Source: Cyclobacteriaceae bacterium (GTDB taxonomy: Bacteria > Bacteroidota > Bacteroidia > Cytophagales > Cyclobacteriaceae). Taken from it: 9,294 nucleotides of DNA. The notes under the pieces were generated by a model. The model was not told where the DNA came from, did no database searches, and saw only the letters and a program-made list of their open reading frames with translations. Where the stretch lies: assembly GCA_947458795.1 (NCBI GenBank), contig CANHCD010000066.1, positions 1-9,294 of the forward strand. The letters are read 5' to 3'. Position numbers and translations under genes: made by a program. This document shows positions 1-6,510 of this stretch, piece after piece (within the stretch, counting starts at the first letter, position 1; every line of letters starts with the position of its first letter).

Positions 1-2
1 AA

Positions 3-734
3 ACCTATTTCAACCTTTTGGAAGGTATCAATGTAGAGCGAAGCTTGCTCTCCCCATCCGGATGGGTACGTTGGTCCAAAGCTTGGACTGCAGAAGAAAA
101 TCGCCATGGTGACCTACTGAACAAATACTTATACCTGACTGGCCGTGTAGACATGCGTGCAGTGGAGCAGACTATTCACCGCTTGATCACCAACGGCTTT
201 GACCCTAAGTCGGATTCCGACCCCTATCAGGCCATGATTTACACCTCCTTCCAGGAGCGAGCCACTAAGATTTCACACGTGAATACCGGCAAACTTGCAG
301 ACAAAGCAGGAGATCATGTCCTGTCAAAAATCTGTAAAACCATTGCTGGGGACGAGGCGAGACATGAAAAGGCTTACAAAAGCTTTATGTCCAAAATTTT
401 CGAAATCGATCCAAGTGGAGCAATAACTGCATTTGAAAAAATGATGCGGAAAAATATCGTCATGCCTGCTGTCCTCATGGGCGAAGGAAGTAGCCGTCCA
501 AGCATCTACAAAGACTTTTCAGAAATCACCCAAAAAATAGGCGTTTATACCGGCTGGGATTATGCACGCATCATCGAGCACCTGGTAGATTTCTGGAAAA
601 TAGAATCCCTAACTGGACTAGATTCTGCTGCAGCCAAGGCGCAAGACTACCTAGCCAACTTAGCGGATCGCTACATGAGACTAGCGGATCGAATCAAAGC
701 ACCAGATGAAGTCAGCCTTGCCTGGCTAAAATAA
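3..734 (+). CDS. Soluble acyl-ACP desaturase (ferritin-like diiron enzyme), 5'-truncated by the window edge
   Basis: This enzyme family puts a cis double bond into a saturated acyl chain carried on acyl carrier protein, in the cytoplasm, using O2 and reduced ferredoxin. The open frame runs in from the window edge. A TTG at 18-20 could be read as a start, but the codons before it (from position 3) already match the family, so the true start lies upstream. Counting residues from that TTG, the iron-ligand motifs are E27-x-x-H30 in EENRHGDLL, E80 in SFQERAT, and E113-x-x-H116 in DEARHE. Their spacing matches castor stearoyl-ACP desaturase residues E143/H146, E196 and E229/H232. The first ligand (E105 in castor) would lie off the window. 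About 90 or more N-terminal residues are missing. The gene ends at TAA followed by a terminator, so it is the last gene of its transcript. Chain-length and position specificity cannot be read from the sequence. Confidence 0.93.
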   Translation, partial: TYFNLLEGINVERSLLSPSGWVRWSKAWTAEENRHGDLLNKYLYLTGRVDMRAVEQTIHRLITNGFDPKSDSDPYQAMIYTSFQERATKISHVNTGKLADKAGDHVLSKICKTIAGDEARHEKAYKSFMSKIFEIDPSGAITAFEKMMRKNIVMPAVLMGEGSSRPSIYKDFSEITQKIGVYTGWDYARIIEHLVDFWKIESLTGLDSAAAKAQDYLANLADRYMRLADRIKAPDEVSLAWLK

Positions 735-740
735 ACTACA

Positions 741-769
741 AAGTCCTTCCCTCCGAAGGACTTTTTTTT
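741..769 (+). terminator. Rho-independent terminator after the acyl-ACP desaturase gene
   Basis: A perfect 9-bp stem (AAGTCCTTC at 741-749 with GAAGGACTT at 755-763) closes a 5-nt loop (CCTCC) and runs into an unbroken T tract to 769. It starts 7 bp after the desaturase stop codon. The next gene starts 33 bp further on, so it probably has its own promoter close to or overlapping this terminator. Confidence 0.92.
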
Positions 770-801
770 GCATATTTCCATTCCTACTTTCCCAATTCAG
801 A

Positions 802-2103
802 ATGAAATACTTTCTACTACTTCCTGCACTATGGATTGTTGGCCTGGGTACTTCCTTGGCTCAAAACGTTCAAATTAATTCCGAACGACTCCAAAAATCG
901 CTCAGCACCTTGGCCACCTATGGCAAAAATGACAAGGGCGGCTCGGATCGGATAGCCTACTCTGTTCATGATATTGCTGCAAGACCTTTCGTCAAGCAGT
1001 TGCTCACCGCTGCAGGGCTGGAGGTGTCGGTAGATTATGCAGGGAATATCATCGGTAGAAAAGCCGGTAAAAATCCATCCCTAAAGCCCATCAGCATGGG
1101 CTCCCATATCGATGAAGTACCCAATGGAGGAGACTACGATGGCCCCGTCGGGGTAATGGGAGCGATAGAAGTAGTGCGAACCCTAGCCGAAGCAGGCATA
1201 CAAACCGACCACCCCCTAGAAGTGATTGTATTCACCAACGAGGAGGGTGGCGTCATCGGCAGCCGGGCTCTAGTTGGAGGCTTAAGCGAGGCTGCACTTC
1301 AAGCCAAGAGCAATGCAGGCATGACTCATGCCGAGGGCATTCGGCTCTTGGGAGGAGATCCGAGCAAGATTTCCAGTTTAGCGCGTGCTAAGGGAGATAT
1401 CGCTGCATTTTTGGAACTCCACATTGAGCAAGGAGGCAACCTGGATACCAAAAAATTGGACATTGGAGTAGTTGAAGGCATCGTCGCTATTGAATGGTGG
1501 GAGTTTACCTTCAAAGGCAAAGCCAACCATGCGGGGACTACCCCCATGGATGCTCGGAAAGATCCCCTACTGCCTGCAGCTCGATTTATCTTGGCCGTGA
1601 ATGAAGTCATCACCCGAGACGAAGGGCGGCAAGTGGGTACTGTAGGAAAAATTCAAGCCTTCCCTGGCGCAGGCAATGTGATCCCTGGAGAGGTAAAGCT
1701 CAACTTGGAAATACGAGATTTGTCGTCCGAAAAAATCTGGAAGCTCTACGCAGAATTAGAGGCGATTGCCAAGCGGCTTGCACAGGAAAGTGGCAGCAGC
1801 CTAGCCGTCCAACACATCGAAGTGGCAAGCAAACCTGCCCTTGCAGACCCAGAAATTCGAAAAATCATCAAGCAGGAGGCGGAAAAACTTGGAATGACCA
1901 CGCTCAGCCTACCCAGTGGTGCAGGGCATGATGCACAAGAGATGGCTCGAATTGCCCCCATGGGTATGATTTTTATCCCAAGTAGAGATGGCATCAGCCA
2001 TGCCCCAGAAGAATACTCCAGTCCAGAAGCCATCGCCAACGGAGCAAATGTACTGCTGCAAACCTTACTTGAACTCGATCGAAAGTTGAGCTCAAAAAAG
2101 TAA
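802..2103 (+). CDS. Exported M20-family Zn hydrolase, allantoate amidohydrolase / N-carbamoyl-L-amino-acid hydrolase type
   Basis: The family hydrolyses C-N bonds of ureido compounds (allantoate, N-carbamoyl-amino acids, beta-ureidopropionate) with a two-metal centre. Residues 1-20 look like a Sec signal peptide (MKY, a hydrophobic core, then SLA before Q21) with no lipobox cysteine, so a periplasmic or secreted location is inferred. Expected metal ligands are present: H102 in GSHIDEVPNGG, D113 in DYDG, E147/E148 in TNEEGG, H207 in LELHIEQGG and H400 in GISHAPEE. The dimerisation-domain motif GKANHAGTTPMDARKDPL lies near residues 239-255, and PSGAGHDAQEM near 371-381. The length of 433 aa is normal for the family plus a signal peptide. 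The common EEGxRF motif reads EEGGVIGS here. Neighbours give no pathway clue, so the substrate is unknown. An aminoacylase or peptidase role is less likely but possible. ATG at 802 is chosen because it begins the signal peptide. Confidence 0.88.
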   Translation: MKYFLLLPALWIVGLGTSLAQNVQINSERLQKSLSTLATYGKNDKGGSDRIAYSVHDIAARPFVKQLLTAAGLEVSVDYAGNIIGRKAGKNPSLKPISMGSHIDEVPNGGDYDGPVGVMGAIEVVRTLAEAGIQTDHPLEVIVFTNEEGGVIGSRALVGGLSEAALQAKSNAGMTHAEGIRLLGGDPSKISSLARAKGDIAAFLELHIEQGGNLDTKKLDIGVVEGIVAIEWWEFTFKGKANHAGTTPMDARKDPLLPAARFILAVNEVITRDEGRQVGTVGKIQAFPGAGNVIPGEVKLNLEIRDLSSEKIWKLYAELEAIAKRLAQESGSSLAVQHIEVASKPALADPEIRKIIKQEAEKLGMTTLSLPSGAGHDAQEMARIAPMGMIFIPSRDGISHAPEEYSSPEAIANGANVLLQTLLELDRKLSSKK

Positions 2104-2106
2104 GAT

Positions 2107-2880
2107 TTAGCTGTCGATAATATCCTGAGAAATCAGCCGATAGATTTCGGCGAGTTGCTCGTTGTAGGCCAAAAAGTGATGGTGCGTTTCCAGCGTTTCG
2201 TAGTCTTCCCGAATAGCGGGCCCCGTTTGGGCTTTTCTTGCTCCCAGCTGTAGGCTTTTGGAGATTGACTCAATGATCAATGGCTTGAGCAGCTCTGGAT
2301 CAAGTCCCTGCCGATGCAGAATGTCTTCTGCAATTCGAAGCATGTGGTTCGTAAAGTTACTCGCGAAAACTGCCGCTACATGCACCGCTTGACGGTCTTT
2401 TCCTCGTAGAATATAGACGAGTTGGGAAAGGCTTTTTGCCACCTTTTTCAGAAGCTGCAAGCTGCCTTCATCCTCGGACTCCAGTAGGAATGGCACTTCC
2501 TCAAAGTCAACCTTTTTGCCTTTGGTGAAAGATTGAAGTGGGTAAAATACCCCCACATAACTGGCGGAACTTTGGGCTAGCACCTCCATGGGAATGGCTC
2601 CTGAAGTATGCACCAAGACGCTTCCCTCGGGTAAAATCACCTGGTCTGCAACCTCAGATAGCGCGTCGTCCTTGATTGCTAAAATAAATAGCTCCGCACT
2701 ACTCTCCGAGAAATCCAACTCATCCTTCGGCGTCGCAGTGTAAATTCGCTCGGTGATTTCCTTGGCTTTTTGAAGGTCTCGCGCATAGACTTCTGTGATT
2801 TCATGGCCTGCATCTTCGAGTGCTGGCGCCAAGTTCCAAGCCAAATTGCCTGCGCCAAGGATTGCTATTTTCAACTTCAT
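2107..2880 (-). CDS. Rossmann-fold NAD(P)-binding protein with C-terminal DUF2520 domain
   Basis: The protein has 257 aa. The N-terminal domain begins with a dinucleotide-binding motif (ILGAGNLAWNLAPAL, G9-A10-G11) and resembles F420-dependent NADP reductase and ketopantoate reductase folds. The later motifs HTSG (91-94), FYPLQSF (112-118), SNFTNH (174-179) and QTGPA (218-222) are typical of the Rossmann-like plus DUF2520 family, in which an all-helical C-terminal domain follows. An NAD(P)-dependent oxidoreductase is inferred, but no substrate is established for the family as far as I know. ATG at 2880 is preferred. The TTG just before it (2881-2883) is in frame but would only add one residue. 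The gene lies 80 bp downstream of lpdA on the same strand but beyond a strong terminator, so it probably depends on its own promoter or on read-through. Its stop is 3 bp from the stop of the convergent hydrolase gene. Confidence 0.85.
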   Translation of the reverse strand: MKLKIAILGAGNLAWNLAPALEDAGHEITEVYARDLQKAKEITERIYTATPKDELDFSESSAELFILAIKDDALSEVADQVILPEGSVLVHTSGAIPMEVLAQSSASYVGVFYPLQSFTKGKKVDFEEVPFLLESEDEGSLQLLKKVAKSLSQLVYILRGKDRQAVHVAAVFASNFTNHMLRIAEDILHRQGLDPELLKPLIIESISKSLQLGARKAQTGPAIREDYETLETHHHFLAYNEQLAEIYRLISQDIIDS

Positions 2881-2903
2881 CAAGAAATTAAGTCAATTTT
2901 GAG

Positions 2904-2939
2904 GAAAAGAAAAAGCCATTCCCAAGTACGGGAATGGCT
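2904..2939 (-). terminator. Rho-independent terminator of the sucA-sucB-lpdA transcript
   Basis: A perfect 10-bp stem (AGCCATTCCC at 2914-2923 with GGGAATGGCT at 2930-2939) encloses a 6-nt loop. On the - strand the hairpin is followed by a T-rich run (TTTTTCTTTTCC, reading down from 2914). It lies about 21 bp after the lpdA stop codon and separates lpdA from the DUF2520 gene. Confidence 0.88.
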
Positions 2940-2960
2940 GTAATCCATTTAGAAATCAAA

Positions 2961-4358
2961 TTAAATATGCAGCGCTCGGTTGTCCGTAGCTGCCAAACAG
3001 GCTTCTTTGAAGACTTCGGTGTAGGTTGGGTGCGCGTGAGACATTCTCGCAATGTCCTCTGCTGAAGCGCGAAACTCCATTGCCACCACTGCTTCGGCAA
3101 TCATATCGGCAGTTCGTGGTCCGATCATGTGTACGCCTAGGATCTCATCTGTACTTGCATCTGCCAATACCTTGACCATCCCATCCGTATCCATAGAAGC
3201 ACGGGCACGTCCGGAAGCCAAGAAAGGAAACTTTCCAACCTTGTAGGCTCTGCCCTGGTCCTTCAGCTGTTCTTCGGTATAGCCTACAGCAGCCACTTCT
3301 GGCCAGGTGTACACCACTCCAGGAATCAATAGGTAGTTGATGTGTGGCTTTTGTCCAGCGATGGTCTCTGCTACAAATACCCCTTCCTCTTCCGCCTTGT
3401 GCGCAAGCATCGCCCCTTTTACGACATCACCGATGGCATAAATATGGGGAACGGCCGTTTGCAGGTGGTCATTTACCTCAATTTGTCCTCTATCCGTAAG
3501 TTTAACTCCCGCAGCAGCGGCATTTAGGCCATCCGTATAAGCCTTTCGACCAATGGATACAAGGACAAAGTCTCCCTTGATTTCTACGGTCTCTCCCTTC
3601 GCATTTTCCGCTTTGACAACCACTTCTTTTCCGAGATTTTCTACTCCAGTCACCTTGTGCTTGAGGTAAAACTCAAAGCCTATCTTTTTCAAGGATTTTT
3701 GCAGTTCCTTACCCAAACTTTTGTCCATGGTAGGAATGATGGAATCCATGTACTCTACCACCGAAACTTTGGCGCCTAATCGTCCATAGACAGAACCCAG
3801 TTCCATGCCGATCACTCCACCACCGATGACGATGAGGTGCTTCGGAATTTCCTTCATTTTGAGCGCCTCTGTAGAAGTGATTACTCGCTTCTTATCTATG
3901 GTAATAAATGGGAGACTTGCAGGCTTGGAGCCCGTGGCAATGATGATATTTTTTCCTTGAATATCCGTAGCAGTCCCATCGGATTTGGTCACTTTTACAG
4001 TGTGTGCATCCACAAAAGATCCAAGTCCATGGTGGACATCCACTTTGTTTTTCTTCATTAAAAACTGAATCCCATCCACATTTTGGGTGACCACCTCGTC
4101 TTTGCGGGCGATCATTTGTGGAAGGTTTACCTTGAGACCCTTCAAGTCGATGCCATGCGTAGCAAAAGTATGCGCCGCATTGTGGTAATGCTCCGAGGAG
4201 TCCAGCAAGGCCTTTGATGGAATACAACCTACGTTTAAGCAGGTTCCACCAAGGGTGGAATATTTTTCAACCAAGGCTGTTTTCATCCCTAGCTGCGCAG
4301 CTCGAATGGCTGCTACATAGCCCCCAGGGCCCGATCCGATTACGATTACGTCGTACAT
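2961..4358 (-). CDS. lpdA: Dihydrolipoyl dehydrogenase (E3 of 2-oxo acid dehydrogenase complexes)
   Basis: This flavoprotein oxidises the dihydrolipoyl arm of E2 and passes electrons through a disulfide and FAD to NAD+. All expected parts are present in 465 aa: the N-terminal FAD motif GSGPGG (8-13), the redox disulfide C40-x4-C45 in GGTCLNVGCIPSK, the central NAD motif IGGGVIGMELG followed by GAKVSVVE, the second FAD motif YAIGDV, and the C-terminal catalytic pair H443...E448 in HPTYTE, supplied across the dimer. Nothing is missing or truncated. It is the third component gene in the cluster after sucA and sucB, so it serves 2-oxoglutarate dehydrogenase. It may also serve pyruvate, branched-chain or glycine-cleavage complexes, as E3 often does. 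The ATG at 4358 starts the FAD-binding strand directly, with an A-rich leader on the coding strand (ACAACAACAATACA) and no Shine-Dalgarno. A GTAC-heptad array ends 12 bp upstream of the start. Confidence 0.97.
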   Translation of the reverse strand: MYDVIVIGSGPGGYVAAIRAAQLGMKTALVEKYSTLGGTCLNVGCIPSKALLDSSEHYHNAAHTFATHGIDLKGLKVNLPQMIARKDEVVTQNVDGIQFLMKKNKVDVHHGLGSFVDAHTVKVTKSDGTATDIQGKNIIIATGSKPASLPFITIDKKRVITSTEALKMKEIPKHLIVIGGGVIGMELGSVYGRLGAKVSVVEYMDSIIPTMDKSLGKELQKSLKKIGFEFYLKHKVTGVENLGKEVVVKAENAKGETVEIKGDFVLVSIGRKAYTDGLNAAAAGVKLTDRGQIEVNDHLQTAVPHIYAIGDVVKGAMLAHKAEEEGVFVAETIAGQKPHINYLLIPGVVYTWPEVAAVGYTEEQLKDQGRAYKVGKFPFLASGRARASMDTDGMVKVLADASTDEILGVHMIGPRTADMIAEAVVAMEFRASAEDIARMSHAHPTYTEVFKEACLAATDNRALHI

Positions 4359-4370
4359 TGTATTGTTGTT

Positions 4371-4405
4371 GTACCATGTACCAGGTACTAAGTACCAGGT
4401 ACACG
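4371..4405. repeat. GTACNNN heptad array, lpdA-proximal copy
   Basis: Five consecutive 7-bp units all begin with GTAC: GTACCAT, GTACCAG, GTACTAA, GTACCAG, GTACACG. Positions 4378-4402 form an interrupted palindrome: GTACC/GGTAC outer arms, an A:A mismatch, GGTAC/GTACC inner arms and a TAA loop. It lies entirely between the four-helix-bundle stop codon (4410-4412) and the lpdA start. Confidence 0.9.
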
Positions 4406-4409
4406 CTGG

Positions 4410-4763
4410 TTAGACATTCAAACTTTTTTTGAGTTTCACGACCATATTTTGGATATGAGCCAACTCGAGTTCCATTTTTTCAACTACTTCCATTGCCACA
4501 TACCCGAGTCGATTGGAAAGAACCAATTGGGTATGCAATTCGAAAGAAGACCCGAGAGAGATGGCCAAGAAGTGATCAAAATCCTTGGTTGTATTTCTCC
4601 CTGCTCCCTCCGCAATGGTAGAGGGAATAGAGATCGCACATCGATTCATTTGTGAGACCAAGCCAAACCGCTCATGAGAAGGGAATTTTTCGGTAATCTT
4701 GTAAATTTCAACTACTAATTCCATGGCCTTTTGCCAAACGGAAAGCTCCTTGTAACGATGCAT
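4410..4763 (-). CDS. Four-helix-bundle protein, S23 / 23S rRNA intervening-sequence protein family
   Basis: This 117-aa protein matches the small four-helix-bundle family first known from ORFs inside intervening sequences of bacterial 23S rRNA genes, also related to the Avd accessory proteins of diversity-generating retroelements. Signature parts are YKELSVWQKAMELV (4-17), the first helix; IPSTIAEGAGR (46-56); and a third helix with FDHFLAISLGSSFELHTQL (62-80). Four amphipathic helices are expected at about 6-25, 34-53, 58-85 and 88-113. There is no signal peptide or membrane segment. An in-frame TTG at 4808 would add 15 residues, but ATG at 4763 is preferred because MHRYKEL is where family members normally begin and an A-rich leader (GATAAAAAAATG) precedes it. 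Its function is unknown; a nucleic-acid-binding role is inferred from relatives. It lies in the 2-oxoglutarate dehydrogenase operon in the same direction, so co-transcription is likely. Confidence 0.88.
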   Translation of the reverse strand: MHRYKELSVWQKAMELVVEIYKITEKFPSHERFGLVSQMNRCAISIPSTIAEGAGRNTTKDFDHFLAISLGSSFELHTQLVLSNRLGYVAMEVVEKMELELAHIQNMVVKLKKSLNV

Positions 4764-4834
4764 TTTTTTATCAATTAGGTTAAAAAATCTTCCTTTTTCG
4801 GAGTTCAAATGAAATCCTTAGCACAATTTCCCTT

Positions 4835-4869
4835 GTACTTGGTACTTTGTACTTAGTACTTGGTACTTT
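4835..4869. repeat. GTACNNN heptad array, sucB-proximal copy
   Basis: Five consecutive 7-bp units begin with GTAC: GTACTTG, GTACTTT, GTACTTA, GTACTTG, GTACTTT. The last two bases belong to the sucB stop codon (4868-4870). Units here end in TTN, while the lpdA-proximal array has mostly CAN or TAA endings. The two arrays therefore match as complements (CAA/TAA/AAA read on the other strand), giving an inverted pair around the four-helix-bundle gene. Confidence 0.9.
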
Positions 4870-6421
4870 AAACGCCAAACATCAATCTCGTCGGATCTTC
4901 GAGTAGTTGCTTTACTCGAACCAGGAAGCTCACAGACTCGCGCCCATCGATGATGCGGTGATCGTAGGACAAGGCTAGATACATCATCGGTCGGATGACC
5001 ACCTGCCCGTTTTCAGCAATGGGTCGCTCCACAATGTTGTGCATGCCCAAAATAGCGGATTGTGGTGCGTTGATGATCGGTGTAGACATCATGGATCCAA
5101 ATACCCCACCGTTAGTGATGGTGAAGGTTCCACCCGTCATCTCCTCAATGGAAAGCTTGTTGTCACGAGCCTTGCCAGCCAGACGCACAATCTCCTTTTC
5201 AATTTGATCGAAAGAAAGGTTCTCTGCATTTCGGATGACTGGGACCACCAAACCTTTGGGTGCCGATACGGCTACGGAGATATCACAGAAGTCATGGAAG
5301 ACCATTTCGTTGCCATCGATTTGCGCATTGACAGCAGGCCATTCCTTCAAGGCCACACACACTGCCTTGGTAAAGAAGGACATAAAGCCTAGGCCTACGC
5401 CATGCTTTTCCTTAAACTGATCCTTAAACTTGGATCTTAGGTCCATAATGGGCTTCATATTGACCTCATTGAAGGTAGTCAACATGGCTGTTTCGTTCTT
5501 TACTGCCACCAAGCGACGAGATACCGTCTTGCGAAGGGAAGACATTTTTTCTCTGCGGACAGCACGAGCACCAGAAACTGAATTCACCACAGGAGCTGCG
5601 GAAACAGCTGGTGATGGTGTAGCCACAGAGGCAGGAGATGCAACAGGAGCAGAAGCAGTCATGGCATCCTCCTTGGTTACTCTTCCATCTTTGCCTGTAC
5701 CTGCTAGAGTAGCAGAATCAATTCCTTTTTCTGCCAAAATCTTGGATGCAGCAGGAGAAGCATGCCCCGTTGCATAGTTTTCTGTAGTAGTCGTTGGCGC
5801 TGCTGCTGGAGCTGCTGGAGCTGGAGTACTAGCTGCTGCAGGAGCAGTTCCTCCAACTTCAATACGGCAGATCAATCCACCTATTTCCAAAACATCTCCT
5901 TCCTTTGCCACATGGCGTAAGATGCCTGTAGCCTCGGCAGGAAGTTCAAAAGTAGCCTTGTCAGAATCAACATCAGCAATGATTTCATCAAGGGTCACCT
6001 GATCACCATCCTTTTTAATCCAGTTGGCTAGGGTCACCTCGGTAATGGACTCTCCTACGGTAGGAACAACCATTTCTTTGATGCTTGACGCCGGAATAGC
6101 GGCTGCCACTGGAGCGGCTGGTGCTGCTGCAGGGACAACCACAGCTGCGGCTACCGCCGGTGTAGGAACGGTCGCTGCGGCAGTAGAAGAAGCTTCGATC
6201 ACACAGATCAATCCTCCTATTTCTACGGTATCGCCTTCTTTGGCTTTGATGCGTAAGGTGCCACTGGCCTCAGCAGGAAACTCAAAAGTTGCCTTGTCTG
6301 ACTCCAGTTCGCAGAGCACCTCATCCAATTGAACTTGGTCTCCGTCTTTCTTAAACCATTGTCCTACGGTTACTTCCGAGATGGATTCGCCAACAGTAGG
6401 TACTCTCATTTCTTTGCTCAT
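4868..6421 (-). CDS. sucB: Dihydrolipoyllysine-residue succinyltransferase, E2 of 2-oxoglutarate dehydrogenase, two lipoyl domains
   Basis: E2 forms the core of the complex and moves the succinyl group from lipoamide to CoA. Domain order in 517 aa: lipoyl domain 1 (about 4-77, lipoylated K43 in ESDKATFE), an Ala/Pro/Val linker (78-112), lipoyl domain 2 (116-189, K155 in DSDKATFE), an Ala/Pro/Thr linker, the E1/E3-binding domain (about 220-255, ASPAASKILAEKGID to GRVTKEDA), another linker, and the catalytic acyltransferase domain (about 285-517) with H488 and D492 in SYDHRIIDG. The ending LLEDPTRLMFGV is typical of succinyltransferases rather than pyruvate E2. Proteobacterial SucB usually has one lipoyl domain, so two makes this protein about 110 residues longer. 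The ATG at 6421 directly precedes the first lipoyl strand. The 89-bp gap from sucA shows no convincing terminator, so co-transcription with sucA is likely. Also called odhB. Confidence 0.96.
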   Translation of the reverse strand: MSKEMRVPTVGESISEVTVGQWFKKDGDQVQLDEVLCELESDKATFEFPAEASGTLRIKAKEGDTVEIGGLICVIEASSTAAATVPTPAVAAAVVVPAAAPAAPVAAAIPASSIKEMVVPTVGESITEVTLANWIKKDGDQVTLDEIIADVDSDKATFELPAEATGILRHVAKEGDVLEIGGLICRIEVGGTAPAAASTPAPAAPAAAPTTTTENYATGHASPAASKILAEKGIDSATLAGTGKDGRVTKEDAMTASAPVASPASVATPSPAVSAAPVVNSVSGARAVRREKMSSLRKTVSRRLVAVKNETAMLTTFNEVNMKPIMDLRSKFKDQFKEKHGVGLGFMSFFTKAVCVALKEWPAVNAQIDGNEMVFHDFCDISVAVSAPKGLVVPVIRNAENLSFDQIEKEIVRLAGKARDNKLSIEEMTGGTFTITNGGVFGSMMSTPIINAPQSAILGMHNIVERPIAENGQVVIRPMMYLALSYDHRIIDGRESVSFLVRVKQLLEDPTRLMFGV

Positions 6422-6510
6422 GGTCTTCTATTTTTTGCCTTGGAAAAGCTCCCTCGGTATTTTTTATAGCTTAATTTAGGTAATCAACCGCCTAGCTTGC
6501 GGAGCTGGGA

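Larger units (their letters stand above)
4371..4869 (-). mobile_element. Putative small cassette: four-helix-bundle gene bracketed by GTAC-heptad arrays
   Basis: The block between sucB and lpdA contains one small gene flanked on both sides by similar arrays of 7-bp GTACNNN units (4371-4405 and 4835-4869). Compared as inverted copies, the 25-nt core of the left array (4378-4402) matches the complement of the right array at 22 of 25 positions. The right array overlaps the sucB stop codon by 2 bp and the left array ends 12 bp from the lpdA start. Removing the block would therefore leave two adjacent operon genes with ordinary tight spacing. Insertion is inferred from this geometry. No transposase, recombinase, reverse transcriptase or target-site duplication is visible. 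If mobile, it would have to be moved in trans. Confidence 0.45.

Noticed and set aside
18..20. TTG as the start codon of the acyl-ACP desaturase
   Set aside because: Upstream in-frame codons already match the family (TYFNLLEG-like segment) and the first iron-ligand helix would be missing, so the gene simply continues off the window.
785..792. Possible -7 element (TACTTTCC) before the exported hydrolase gene
   Set aside because: Only the first part fits TAnnTTTG and the upstream TTTG at 767-770 is too close. A promoter is expected here but this match is too weak to annotate.
4806..4813. On the - strand, TTCATTTG resembles the Bacteroidota -7 promoter element (TAnnTTTG) upstream of the four-helix-bundle gene
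   Set aside because: The second base does not fit, and the nearest TTG upstream (AAATTG) is only about 10 nt away, about half the spacing expected for a -33/-7 pair.
4371..4869. Diversity-generating retroelement, because the four-helix-bundle protein resembles Avd
   Set aside because: No reverse transcriptase, template repeat or variable target gene is present in the window.
4371..4869. CRISPR-like array, because of short regular repeats
   Set aside because: The units are 7 bp with 3-bp variable tails; there are no spacers of CRISPR size and no cas genes.
5430..6332. Long open frames on the + strand rich in Ala, Thr and Val opposite sucB
   Set aside because: They are shadows of the Ala/Pro-rich linkers of the E2 protein and show no recognisable domain.
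6422..6510. Possible terminator or separate promoter in the sucA-sucB gap
   Set aside because: Only short complementary pieces exist (CCGC at 6488-6491 with GCGG at 6499-6502, and AGCTCC at 6447-6452 with GGAGCT at 6501-6506), with no T tract adjoining a stable stem and no good promoter match.
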